From the NCBI GenBank assembly GCA_017164015.1, contig CP071065.1:5123918-5187917 (forward strand): 64,000 nt of DNA, read 5' to 3'. Both the position numbers and the translations under genes were made by a program. Positions 54,495 to 63,513 of this stretch are shown here, piece by piece; position 1 is the stretch's first letter, and each line of letters begins with the position of its first letter. The notes below the pieces were generated by a model. The model did not search any database and was not told where the DNA came from. It saw only the letters and a program-made list of their open reading frames with translations. Source of the DNA: Nostoc sp. UHCC 0702. Lineage in GTDB: Bacteria; Cyanobacteriota; Cyanobacteriia; Cyanobacteriales; Nostocaceae.

Positions 54495-54797
54495 TTAACG
54501 CGGTGGTGAGGTAATTGAAGGACTAGGCGAATTGTCTTCAAAAGGACTTGTAAGTACTGCAACGAACAGAGCAATGGAAGCAATAGCAAAGTACAGCATA
54601 ACAAAAGTACCGATCACCTTCATAATACCTCCAGCTACACCTGCTGCTATGTCGCCACTTGTAATCTGTTGTTTATTCTTAATTTCTTCTTTTAATTCGC
54701 GTAATTCACTCCGTAAAGCTTCCAATTCTGTAACTTCAGAATTAGCTCCTTGAGATTCTTGTTGTTTAAGATCCCTGTCATTTGGCTCGTTGTTCAT
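54495..54797 (-). CDS. Small coiled-coil membrane protein, unknown function
   Basis: A 100-residue protein. Residues about 20-45 (ELEALRSELRELKEEIKNKQQI) form a heptad-like coiled coil. VIGTFVMLYFAIASIALFVAVL is a single transmembrane helix near residues 60-82. The tail is Ser/Pro-rich. ATG 54797 has GGAG 9 bases upstream; a longer frame from 54890 adds 31 residues with no support. It sits between the two hydroxyacid dehydrogenases on the opposite strand. No function is known to me. Confidence 0.72.
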   Translation of the reverse strand: MNNEPNDRDLKQQESQGANSEVTELEALRSELRELKEEIKNKQQITSGDIAAGVAGGIMKVIGTFVMLYFAIASIALFVAVLTSPFEDNSPSPSITSPPR

Positions 54798-55097
54798 ATT
54801 ACTATCTCCACCAATTTGAAAAATTATCCTGTTAGCGACGTTTATTGTGCTACTACAAAAATGCCTATATTCTCTTTCAAGCGATCGCACAAGTTTCTCG
54901 GCTCTAAATCAATGGTACAAAATGCACATAAAAAGTTCCGACTTCCTACTTCTCCTCTACCCTCTGACTCTTGACTATCTATCCAAGAGGTTATTCTAGG
55001 CAGTAGAGAAACGCTGTGCTGTAACTTGAAATATTCGCAAGTGCTTTGAGACTTTCCACACAGGTTTGTAAATGAGCTATCTAGGGAGTAGCGAGTT

Positions 55098-56045
55098 GTG
55101 AAAATAATTCTACCTGTAAATCTTGCTCCTGACATTGAGCCACATTTACCATCTGACATCCAGGTAGTGCAGGTGGATGGTGAAGGCAATCTCAATGGTG
55201 ATGTCAGTGATGTAGAAGTTTACGTTAATGGCTTCTACTCAAATTTCAGTATATATGACAAAGTATTAGCGCTGTCACCTGCATTGCGTTGGCAACAGTC
55301 ACCGAGTGCTGGCGTAAATCACCTCCTCACACCTGCTTTTCTGCAACGGGACATTATCCTGACTAACGGTGCAGGGATTCATGCCATACCGATTGCAGAA
55401 TTTGTCTTGACTTTCATGCTTTATCATGCTAAAAATCTGCGAAAGTTGCAAATCTTCCAAGATCAACATACTTGGGTCAGAGGAGTGTTTCTAGAAGAGT
55501 TGGCAAACGCAACTTTGTTAATTATTGGTACAGGAAATATTGGTCAAGCGATCGCTTCTCGCGCTAAAGCATTTGGAATGCGAGTTTGGGGTAGTCGCCG
55601 CCGTGCCGAACCGTTACCGAATTTTGACAAAATTGTGGGTGCAGATGAATGGCGATCGCTTCTGTCGGCAGCAGACTATGTAGTGATTGCTACTCCTTTA
55701 ACCCCAGAAACTCAAGGCATGATTGATGCTACGGCATTGCGGTTGATGCGGCAGTCTGCTTACCTAATTAATATTGCTCGTGGTGCGATCGTTGATGAAG
55801 CTGCATTGCTGACTGCTTTAAGTGAGGGTTGGATAGCTGGTGCCGGACTAGATACCGTTATCACTGAACCGCTACCTCCAGAAAATCCTTTGTGGTCGCT
55901 GCCGAATGTGTTTATTACACCCCACTGTTCAGCCCTCTCACCATATCTCAAAGAGCGCATCACCGAACTATTTATTGATAATCTCAGACGTTACCAAGCT
56001 GGGCAACCCTTGCGGAATTTAGTAAACAAGCAAGCGGGATATTGA
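55098..56045 (+). CDS. D-2-hydroxyacid dehydrogenase (2)
   Basis: A 315-residue paralogue of the protein at 52944, with the same length and end (QPLRNLVNKQAGY). The Rossmann loop is LLIIGTGNIGQAIASRAKAF, with the catalytic Arg, Glu and His in NIARGAIVDE, TEPLPPENPLW and ITPHCSALS. The start is a GTG with AGGGAG upstream. The two probably arose by local duplication with the small membrane gene between. Different loops near residues 40-55 and 120-130 suggest different substrates or partners. Confidence 0.9.
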   Translation: MKIILPVNLAPDIEPHLPSDIQVVQVDGEGNLNGDVSDVEVYVNGFYSNFSIYDKVLALSPALRWQQSPSAGVNHLLTPAFLQRDIILTNGAGIHAIPIAEFVLTFMLYHAKNLRKLQIFQDQHTWVRGVFLEELANATLLIIGTGNIGQAIASRAKAFGMRVWGSRRRAEPLPNFDKIVGADEWRSLLSAADYVVIATPLTPETQGMIDATALRLMRQSAYLINIARGAIVDEAALLTALSEGWIAGAGLDTVITEPLPPENPLWSLPNVFITPHCSALSPYLKERITELFIDNLRRYQAGQPLRNLVNKQAGY

Positions 56046-56157
56046 AATTGGGAATTGGGCATTGGGCGTGGGGCATTGGGCATAGGGCAGTAAATTTTTC
56101 CCCCTCATCCCCCTCATCCCCCTCATCTCCCTCATCCCCCTCATCCCCCTCATCTCC
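56046..56157. repeat. GGGCATT and CCCCCTCAT tandem repeats
   Basis: GGGAATTGGGCATT units then CCTCATCCC units lie between the dehydrogenase and the following binding-protein gene. The open frame of the latter runs upstream through them. Confidence 0.88.
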
Positions 56158-56179
56158 ACTCACCAAAATCCAAAATTCA

Positions 56180-57208
56180 ATGGTTACTTATTATAAACGC
56201 CGTCAAGTACTGCGCTGGTTTGGTGCTATGGCAGGAAGTACTACAGCTGTGGTTGCAACAGCGACAAGCTGTACTAATTCCACTCAAATAGCCAGCCAAT
56301 CAGCAGTTGATTTGTCAGGGGTGACACTGCGAATTGCTAAATATAAAGGTGGTTGGGATCTCCAGTTAAAGTTAGCTGGACTAGATAATTTTCCCTACAA
56401 GACTCAATTCACCGAGTTTACCGGGGGTAACTTGATGGTACAAGCAATCAATGCCAATGCCATTGATATTGCTTCTTGTAGTGAGACTCCACCGATTTTC
56501 GCCATTGGTTCTCAAGATGCGGTGAAAATTATTGCTGCCACTAAAGGCCCGACTATCGGGCAAACTGTACTTATACCTAAAAATTCTACAGCCAAGTCTA
56601 TTGCAGACCTCAAAGGCAAGAAAGTAGCTTACATCAAAGCAACTACAGCCCATTACTTTTTGATCAAGATGTTGAAAGAAGTGGGTTTGACTTTGAAGGA
56701 TGTGAATGCAGTCGCCCTTTCTATACCTGACGGTCTTTCTGCTTTTAGAAAAGGTGATTTGGATGCTTGGGCTACTTATGGTTACTCGATTCCGCAAGCT
56801 AAAAAGGATGGGGCGAGAGAATTGAAGTCTGCCAAAAATATCCTCAGCGGTAACTTTATGATTGTAGCTGCCCCCACTGCGATCGCTGACCGAGGGAAAA
56901 ATGCTGCGATCGCAGATTTCCTCTGTAGGATTAAAAAATCGCAAGTTTGGCGGGAATCAAATTTAGAAACTTGGTCTAAGAGTTATGCTGCGGCCATTGG
57001 TGTTGATGAAGCGATCGTACTAGAACAAGCAAAGCTAGAACAACAACAACGCCCTTCTCAAATATTTCCTACTTCCGATGAAGCAATTACTTCACAGCAA
57101 GAAGTCGCTGATACATTTGCCGAAGCTGGTGTTCTTCCCGCTAAGGTGAGTGTAAAATCTTTGTGGGATAGCACTTTTAATGATGCACTTAGTAAGTGCA
57201 GTACTTGA
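56180..57208 (+). CDS. SsuA-like sulfonate-binding lipoprotein (4)
   Basis: A 342-residue binding protein. The signal KRRQVLRWFGAMAG resembles a twin-arginine leader and is followed by the lipobox TATSC (Cys near residue 31). Core motifs are VTLRIAKYKGGWDLQLKLAG, NAIDIASCSETPPIFAIG and LKGKKVAYIKATTAHY. I chose ATG 56180 because upstream in-frame sequence is only repeats. It is the only one of the four on the plus strand, downstream of the hydroxyacid dehydrogenase. The ligand is inferred only. Confidence 0.88.
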   Translation: MVTYYKRRQVLRWFGAMAGSTTAVVATATSCTNSTQIASQSAVDLSGVTLRIAKYKGGWDLQLKLAGLDNFPYKTQFTEFTGGNLMVQAINANAIDIASCSETPPIFAIGSQDAVKIIAATKGPTIGQTVLIPKNSTAKSIADLKGKKVAYIKATTAHYFLIKMLKEVGLTLKDVNAVALSIPDGLSAFRKGDLDAWATYGYSIPQAKKDGARELKSAKNILSGNFMIVAAPTAIADRGKNAAIADFLCRIKKSQVWRESNLETWSKSYAAAIGVDEAIVLEQAKLEQQQRPSQIFPTSDEAITSQQEVADTFAEAGVLPAKVSVKSLWDSTFNDALSKCST

Positions 57209-57339
57209 AAATCTCACGTAATGCCTCAAACTGTTGTCAGCTAGTTTGTAACTAGGCAATTTCATCGCATTTCCGAGTGAACATCCACAGTTATGAGCTT
57301 TTTATCAAACTACACCCTGCTTCCTACACTCCTTTCACT

Positions 57340-58536
57340 TCACTTGAGTTTAAGTATCGACTTTCCCAAAGACTGGCAAATAACATCATTTTGTGGTGTG
57401 TGAATACGGCTGCACAGCACATCCCGGTAGTGTCGTTCTAAAGGATTCTTTTTCAACAGACCAGGATTACCAGTCAATTCTAAACCAATTTCCACAGCAC
57501 GAATTGAGTTAGTTGTGGTCAGGTATTTAACAGTTTGCGCTTGTAATCCCACGTTAGGTTCATACTCGCCCTTGTCAATGTCTTGCGCTAAGCCGTAAAT
57601 AAGTCTGCGGTTAGCAAATAGCAATGCTTCCATCTCACCCACAGCTGTTTGGAAGCGGGGCAAAGTAGCCAATGATTCCCCCAAATTAGCAGGTGTACGT
57701 TCATTCAAATAGTTAACTAGCCAATTTCGCGCCGCAGTGGCAACTCCTAGATACAAAGCACTGATTGTCAAACTACCCCAAGTAGAAATCAGTGGGTCAA
57801 AGGATGGCACAGCAGATATGGGGCGAATATCAAGAGCATATTCTTGAGGAATTAATACTTTCTCTAAAATTAAATCATGACTACCCGTGGCTCGCATTCC
57901 CAAGTGATCCCAGGTTTCGACAATTCGCAAGCCAGGAAGGTCACGGGGTACAAGAAAACTGCCAACTTGGGGTTCATCTTCAGTTGTCCGCGCCCAGACA
58001 ACAAAGTAGCTGAGGATGGGACTGCCAGTGGTGTATTGCTTATGACCTGTTAACAGCCAGCCTTCTGCTGTTTTCTCAGCAAATGTTGCGGGTAATCCTC
58101 CTCTGGCTGGTGTACCCAATTCTGGTTCAACACGGGCAGCATTCAATAAAGCAATACCTTCAATGGACTCCCGACACAACCGCTTATAAAGTTCTGGATG
58201 CCAGCGACGGCTACGGGCAGCATGGGCATGTTGGAGATAGTGCATCGTCAGTACTAATGCTGTGGAAGCATCGCCTTGCGCTATTCCCTCAATTACCTGG
58301 CAGATACTCGCCAGATGCAAACCCTGACCACCAAATTCACGCGGAATGCTCAAACTCAGCAGTCCAGCCTCATACAGGGCTGTAAAGTTCTCGAAAGGAA
58401 ATGAACCTTCTTTGTCATGTGCCGCTGCACGGGTTGCAAAGTCCTTGGCAAGAGTCTCTACTCGGTTAAAAAGATTAGGGATTTCTAAACCTGTGTTTAT
58501 AAAGGTTTCTGGCACTGCTTGCTCTAACTGTGACAT
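57340..58536 (-). CDS. SfnB/DszC-like acyl-CoA dehydrogenase-fold flavin enzyme (2)
   Basis: A 398-residue protein of the acyl-CoA dehydrogenase fold. GLLSLSIPREFGGQGLHL, GWLLTGHKQYTTGS and HLGMRATGSHDLILEKV are the typical N and middle domain motifs. ATG 58536 has AAGGAG 5 bases upstream; the longer frame from 58557 contains that site. Like the protein at 37759, it fits the flavin monooxygenase subgroup used for sulfones and related sulfur compounds, though a true acyl-CoA dehydrogenase cannot be excluded. It closes the organosulfur island on the minus strand. Confidence 0.84.
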   Translation of the reverse strand: MSQLEQAVPETFINTGLEIPNLFNRVETLAKDFATRAAAHDKEGSFPFENFTALYEAGLLSLSIPREFGGQGLHLASICQVIEGIAQGDASTALVLTMHYLQHAHAARSRRWHPELYKRLCRESIEGIALLNAARVEPELGTPARGGLPATFAEKTAEGWLLTGHKQYTTGSPILSYFVVWARTTEDEPQVGSFLVPRDLPGLRIVETWDHLGMRATGSHDLILEKVLIPQEYALDIRPISAVPSFDPLISTWGSLTISALYLGVATAARNWLVNYLNERTPANLGESLATLPRFQTAVGEMEALLFANRRLIYGLAQDIDKGEYEPNVGLQAQTVKYLTTTNSIRAVEIGLELTGNPGLLKKNPLERHYRDVLCSRIHTPQNDVICQSLGKSILKLK

Positions 58537-58557
58537 ATATACTCCTTTAAAACTCAC

Positions 58558-59282
58558 TTTACTACTTTTGAATTAGAGATGTTTTTTAATACAGATGCGT
58601 TTTGCATATTTATCTTCTGCTCTGAGTTCAAACTAAACTTGTCAAAATTGGGTGTATGCCAATGGATTTAAACAATCTTCAGCTTTTTGAGAACAAAACT
58701 TTGTAGCGTCATGCTTTTGAGCAAAATTAAGTAAGACAGCCATCGCACAATATATTGATACTTTTGCCAACTTGAGGTGTTTTTATGGGAATGCTCGCGA
58801 TCGCCCCTAACCCTTACCTGAATCGCTTCTAACCTCGAACTCAGGTTAACTGTTAACTTTAAATACTACCCAAAATTGATCAAATTTACGTATTTAGTAA
58901 TTATACCCAATTCTAACCTACTTGTCCCACGCATTTGGGATTTTTGCAAGAGGTCTATTCTCAATAGAACCTAAAATAATATCATTAAGGTTTGTTTATT
59001 GACAAAGATTTAAGCGATCGCTGTTCGTGGATATTCAGAGCGATCGCAACTTTTCGACATCCCACAGTCCACCCAACCCAGGACAAACCCCAAGCAACAG
59101 AGCGCGATCGCTGCTCCATGATCAACTGTCCACTGGACAAACTAGACACGCCCGCTCTCACGTTATATATAGTAGAGACGCTTTTCGTGACACCACCAAG
59201 GGAAATTACACTTTCAAAATTTTTCGCTGTTTTGCATAAAGCACAAAATTTGAGATGAATAGTACCATATACCAAACGCTTT
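58558..59282. other. Intergenic region, no gene recognised
   Basis: About 725 bases. Several HIP1-like GCGATCGC/GCGATCG sites cluster around 58795, 59015, 59040 and 59105. Overlapping open frames at 58985-59275 on both strands are short and carry no recognisable protein. It may hold a decayed gene. Confidence 0.45.
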
Positions 59283-59438
59283 ATGTCAAGTTCGGCTAAT
59301 TACTTACGATATAGTCGGTTTGCTTGGTAATAGCTAATGGGTAATGGGTAATAGGTAATACTCAAAACCAATTACCAATTACCAATTCCCAATTACCGAC
59401 CTCTACAGATATCATAAGTGTTTAAACGAACATGATAT
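59283..59438. mobile_element. Small palindromic element, type A copy 5 (inverted)
   Basis: 156 bp in the opposite sense to the first four. The left terminus is ATGTCAAG (one change) and the right is CGAACATGATAT. Both flanking bases are T. Confidence 0.82.
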
Positions 59439-59733
59439 TATGTGTAAACCAGGGACAACAGCCTGAAAGTCCCTTATATAAACTCTATGAATCAAAACTG
59501 CTCCAGACTTGCTTTAGGGCAGTTTTGATTGTACAGGTGGGTAAGAAAAGTTTATACCCGTTGCCAGCAATTAAACTTTAAAACTAAGTAATTGTACGGC
59601 TAATTAAGCAAGATTACTGATATTTCAATTGATTGTCCCAGGTTGTCAAAATAGTTTCGTAATTCTACTATGTTTTTCTCTGGGCATAGTTGTATCTTAA
59701 AGGGGCAAAGATTTATTGAAAGAGATTTGATTT

Positions 59734-60021
59734 ATGAACTTATCAAATAAAGCTTGTTTGAATAACTCTTTATTAAACCAGCTAAGATATCAGCTTGAGA
59801 TATTGGAAATACATGATTATAAACTTGCTAAACTTTTGTGCAAAATAATTCCTTCTAATTGCCCTTTTGCAAGAACTGTGAAAATTTTAGGCCATACTCT
59901 TTTTCAGATTCCACCTTTGTGTAAATTAAACCCCCTCTATGAACAAATAATGACTCTGAGATATAAGTGTTTATTATATTTAGTAGATGAATGTGGTGAG
60001 GATGCGACCAAGTACTGTTAA
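59734..60021 (+). CDS. Mo-dependent nitrogenase C-terminal-domain family protein
   Basis: A 95-residue protein matching the Mo-nitro_C domain, a small cyanobacterial family named after nitrogenase-linked proteins. The core is IIPSNCPFARTVKIL, then IPPLCKLNPLYEQ and LRYKCLLYLVDECGED. The function is unclear; despite the name it is not a nitrogenase subunit. A hairpin (AAAACTGC to GCAGTTTT) lies near 59500, upstream. It stands alone with the same orientation as none of its near neighbours. Confidence 0.83.
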   Translation: MNLSNKACLNNSLLNQLRYQLEILEIHDYKLAKLLCKIIPSNCPFARTVKILGHTLFQIPPLCKLNPLYEQIMTLRYKCLLYLVDECGEDATKYC

Positions 60022-60075
60022 ATATCAAATAAATTCGTTAGATCTTTTCCTGAATGCCACTCATCTAAAAAGCGT

Positions 60076-60170
60076 CTAAACACCAATAGCAACCTTCTTG
60101 CTGACATCCTGGCAAACTGGAATACGGATTTGAAACTCCGCTCCCTCGCCGGGTTCTGAGAAGCCGTTTC
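60076..60170 (-). pseudogene. C-terminal scrap of a sensor histidine kinase
   Basis: Read on the minus strand, about 30 residues, FSEPGEGAEFQIRIPV followed by CQDVSKKVA and a stop, match the last beta strand region of HATPase_c domains (SEPGxGAxFxIxLPV). Upstream the frame meets a stop at once, so nothing else of the kinase remains. Confidence 0.6.
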
Positions 60171-60336
60171 AGTACCCAACCGTTAGAAGCAATGGTGTAC
60201 TGTGGGTACGTCACTGGGTACGAAGATTGCCAAGGAGCTTTCATCAGTTTTGCAAATTAAAACTAGATTTTATTTGATTTCAGCAACTCAGGCAAACCAA
60301 TGTATCGTATGTTTAATATTTCGATGCAAATCTAGA

Positions 60337-60540
60337 TGGGGAATTGGTAATTGGTAATTGGGAATTGGTAATTGGTAATTGGTAATTGGTAATTGGTAAT
60401 TAGGAATTGGTAATTGGGAATGGGGAATTGGGAATGGGGAATTGGGAATGGGGAATTGGGCATTAGGCATTGGGCATTGGGCATTGGTTATTCTCCCTCA
60501 TCCCCCTCATCTCCCCCGCCCCCCGCCCCCCCGCTCCCCA
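60337..60540. repeat. GGTAATT, GGGGAATT and GGGCATT tandem repeats
   Basis: Long array of 7-base units of three related kinds, then C-rich 9-mers, downstream of the haloperoxidase-like gene. Confidence 0.9.
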
Positions 60541-60556
60541 GCACTAATTACCAAAC

Positions 60557-62368
60557 TTAGACCGTAATTTTCGTACCATCAAATTTAGTAAAGGTGAAGC
60601 CGTTGAAGTCTTCATTAAACGTCAGTCTTTCATCTTTGAGGATGCTAATGGCAACTGCTTCGCCCAGAGCTAATGCGGCTGAACCATCGGTGCGCCAATG
60701 GATACCGCCGTTTCCACGACCAATAGCATAGTTAGTAGCCAGCTTGTTTAATTCGCCGCCTACCGTCAGTGATGAACCACTGTAGGGAATTAACTTTGTA
60801 GGGTCATTAGGGTCAGGTACTACCGGATTGGGAATTACGAAGTCTTCGTCAAAGAAGGCTTTTAACAATGTAACATTGACACCAGCAGTAGCAGCAGCAC
60901 CACCAGTATAAGAAGAGTGTATCGGTGCGCCTTCTGGGTAGGCTTGGGGTAATAGATAAGTACCTTTGGTACTAAAGGTATCAGCTAAGGCTTTGGAATT
61001 CAATAGTTCGGAATTAATCGGATATTCCGTATTGTTGACTAGCTTGTTGTAAACTAGCCCACCATATGCTTCTGGGCGGAGAATGCGATGCACATAAAAC
61101 TTCTGCCAGTATGAAGCTCTGATTGCACGCGAAGTAGCCAGGTTTAGCAAGCCTTGTAAATATCCCACTGCAAAGGTTGCAGCAGACCCAGTTTGAGTCT
61201 TGGAGTTGACGTAAGGATTGCCTGGATTTAAAGGTGTACCAATGGTATTGAGAATGAAAGAGGCTCCGAGATAGGTAGGGCCACCAATATGGGCGTACTC
61301 GCCTAAGTCACGAACTGTCACTATGTAACGATTAGTAGGGTCGTAACTAATAGACTTGCCTGAACTGCCTCCATTCTGGACAGTCAACCATTCATCAAAA
61401 TTCGTGAGAAAGTCTTTGCCAGCAACAGCAGTACGAATCAGCGGCGAAACAGACTGAGTTCCCCAAGTAATATTACGCAGCAGCAATTGTGAGATGTAAG
61501 GCCCGTCTAGCACCCCTGGCGGAATAACATGTTTTGCTGTTTTACCTGAACGGTCGGACTCATCAACGTAAGTGACGCTACCGCGAAACAAGGTTTGAGG
61601 GGTGACACGGCCATTTTGTTTTGGGCCATAAAACGCCGAAACTTTGTTGAGGTCTTCAACAGCTGCCAGAACTTTGGCATTGCTGGTGTTGTCCTCAAAC
61701 TCAGAATAAGCTATGTCACGTAGTAAGGCTTGCCAGTAGAGTTCTACTGCTTCAGCAGCTCGTTCTACACTAGCTAAAGCCGGTGGTGGTGGAACTGCTA
61801 TTTGTGCAGCATTGATTCCTTCTAAACTAATTGCCAAAGGGCCTTGAGGATTGACCAGTTTCCTAGTACCACCCAGGATGATATTTTCAAAATCATTGGG
61901 GTTTTGGCTTGTTAGTGCTTTGGTCAAAGAGTCGTAAGCTTCTAGGTTAACTTCGCCCCGCTGGTCATGGGGAAGTCCCCTACTGTCACTGCCAATTTTA
62001 TTAGAATACCGCTCCTCATCACCGTTAGTCGGATGCGGTGGAATAGGAATACTCTGTTGCCGTCTGGCTGCTTCAACACGTACTCGATAGGCTTTATCAA
62101 CAAATCTGTCATAGTTGAAGCGAATTTTTTTCGAGAACCGTCCTGGAATGTCCTGGGCTTGGACAATATCCCCTCCCTTGTGATGAAAAAGAGGTGAACC
62201 CAAAACTCCAGCAACAACGCTAGAAACAGTAAATAAACCAGCGCGACCTAGAAATAAGCGTCTGCTGCTGTTACTACCAAAGAAGCGTTTACTGGCTCCT
62301 TTTGCGTTGGCTATTTGACCTGACTCATGCTTTTTGGAGCTTTGATTTGAACTGGGATCTGCTTGCAT
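60557..62368 (-). CDS. Vanadium-dependent haloperoxidase-like protein, Tat-exported
   Basis: A 603-residue protein. A twin-arginine leader SRRLFLGRAGLF, then VVAGVLG, predicts Tat export. The C-terminal half resembles the PAP2/vanadium haloperoxidase family: HRILRPEAYGGLV, then YPEGAPIHSSYTGGAA, and GGIHWRTDGSAALALGEAVA near the end. In typical enzymes the second motif is HPSYPSGHA, whose His is the acid-base residue; here the place reads TGGA, so that His seems to be missing. The third motif His (HWRTD) that holds vanadate is present. ATG 62368 has GGAG upstream. Activity could be altered or lost. Confidence 0.85.
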   Translation of the reverse strand: MQADPSSNQSSKKHESGQIANAKGASKRFFGSNSSRRLFLGRAGLFTVSSVVAGVLGSPLFHHKGGDIVQAQDIPGRFSKKIRFNYDRFVDKAYRVRVEAARRQQSIPIPPHPTNGDEERYSNKIGSDSRGLPHDQRGEVNLEAYDSLTKALTSQNPNDFENIILGGTRKLVNPQGPLAISLEGINAAQIAVPPPPALASVERAAEAVELYWQALLRDIAYSEFEDNTSNAKVLAAVEDLNKVSAFYGPKQNGRVTPQTLFRGSVTYVDESDRSGKTAKHVIPPGVLDGPYISQLLLRNITWGTQSVSPLIRTAVAGKDFLTNFDEWLTVQNGGSSGKSISYDPTNRYIVTVRDLGEYAHIGGPTYLGASFILNTIGTPLNPGNPYVNSKTQTGSAATFAVGYLQGLLNLATSRAIRASYWQKFYVHRILRPEAYGGLVYNKLVNNTEYPINSELLNSKALADTFSTKGTYLLPQAYPEGAPIHSSYTGGAAATAGVNVTLLKAFFDEDFVIPNPVVPDPNDPTKLIPYSGSSLTVGGELNKLATNYAIGRGNGGIHWRTDGSAALALGEAVAISILKDERLTFNEDFNGFTFTKFDGTKITV

Positions 62369-62768
62369 TAGATGTTCTCCACTGAACAAAAAACAATACA
62401 AAAATCCAGTCATGAGTAAATAGATGAGTAGCTTAAACCTAAAAAGACTTTGAGCCAAACACCTTTGGTATACCCATTACCAGAAAAAAGGCGCGCTCTA
62501 AATGGCTGTGATGCTTTTGGTAGTTTTCATCGGTCTGATTGCACATTGCTGTGGCTCAAGCATCGCAGACTTGGCTAGCAAATTGCAATTGCTATCCTCA
62601 AATGCTGAAAATGTCATAGTAGAGTACAGGAGCAAGGGCAGTTTACATGAATTCGCCAACAAAGTTATTGCAGCGATCGCACAGCTTAAATCACCTCTTT
62701 ATAATACTACGGTAAGTTTATCGACTTATTGTATTTTAAGCGTTAGTCAGACTTTCTCATAAACAGCT
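62369..62768. other. Intergenic region between divergent genes
   Basis: 400 bases between the haloperoxidase-like gene and hsp20. A plus frame at 62502-62762 starts hydrophobic but has no family match I recognise and no ribosome site, so I leave it out. Confidence 0.45.
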
Positions 62769-63384
62769 ATGAAAATCAAGAGGTTGCCAACAATTTACAT
62801 TTTGGGCTTAGGCAAAAACTGGCGTAGAGATGTAGAAATTATGCAACGGCAAACAAATCGATTATTCGATCAAATGCTGTTACCTCAACAGAGCGATCGC
62901 CTTCGGGGGGACGTAGTCCATCGCGCCGACAGTATAGTATTTACACCTGCGGCTGAAATCCACGAGACTATCGATGCCTTTAAACTACGCATCGAATTGC
63001 CTGGGTTAGAAGCAGATGACTTGGATGTGATATCAAGTTCGGCTAATTACTTACGATCTAGTCGGTTTGCTTGGTAATAGGTAATACTCAAAACCAATTA
63101 CCAATTACCAATTTCCAATTACCGACCTCCACAGATATCATAAGTGTTTAAACGGACATGATATGAAAGTGTCCCCAGAAGCAGTTGAAATCAGTGGGGA
63201 ACGCAGATTTGAAGTCAATACTGAAGAAAAAGGCATTCGTCGCTCTGAGTTTCGCTATGGTAGCTTTGCGCGGATAATCCCTTTGTCTACACGTATTCAG
63301 AACGCAAATCGAAGATTTGGGGAGAGGGTTTTCTTCAAAAAACCCTCTGGCTCTTTACGGACGATCGCCCCCCGATTGGGTTGA
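62769..63384 (+). pseudogene. hsp20-type small heat shock protein gene split by a mobile element
   Basis: Before the element the frame encodes QRQTNRLFDQMLLPQ and then AFKLRIELPGLEADDLDV, the start of the alpha-crystallin domain. After the element the frame continues KVSPEAVEISGERR, then RRSEFRYGSFARIIPLSTRIQN. The element (63030-63164) plus one duplicated base is all that separates them. After RIQN the expected end (an IxLPK-type strand and IxI/V tail) is missing and replaced by unrelated sequence, so the gene is broken twice. Hsp20 proteins hold unfolding proteins under stress; this copy cannot make a whole chain. Confidence 0.9.
63030..63164. mobile_element. Small palindromic element, type A copy 6 (inverted, in hsp20)
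   Basis: 135 bp. The left end is ATATCAAGTTCGGC and the right end AAACGGACATGATAT. Both flanking bases are G. Removing 136 bases (element plus one G) gives GATGTG directly followed by AAAGTG in the original frame. Confidence 0.9.
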
Positions 63385-63513
63385 GTAGATAGGGTGATGT
63401 TGGGGGAGTGATCGCCTTGGGCAACGTCTTCTCCTTCAAAGACGAAGGACGCGAACGATGAACGCACTTGTGTTGCTGATTGATCCCTGTTGATATACGG
63501 GTTAATTGCTATC

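Noticed and set aside
58985..59275. Overlapping frames on both strands near HIP1-like sites
   Set aside because: Frames open in several registers with no recognisable protein; likely due to composition.
62502..62762. An 86-residue plus frame with a hydrophobic start
   Set aside because: No family recognised, no ribosome site, in a divergent promoter gap.
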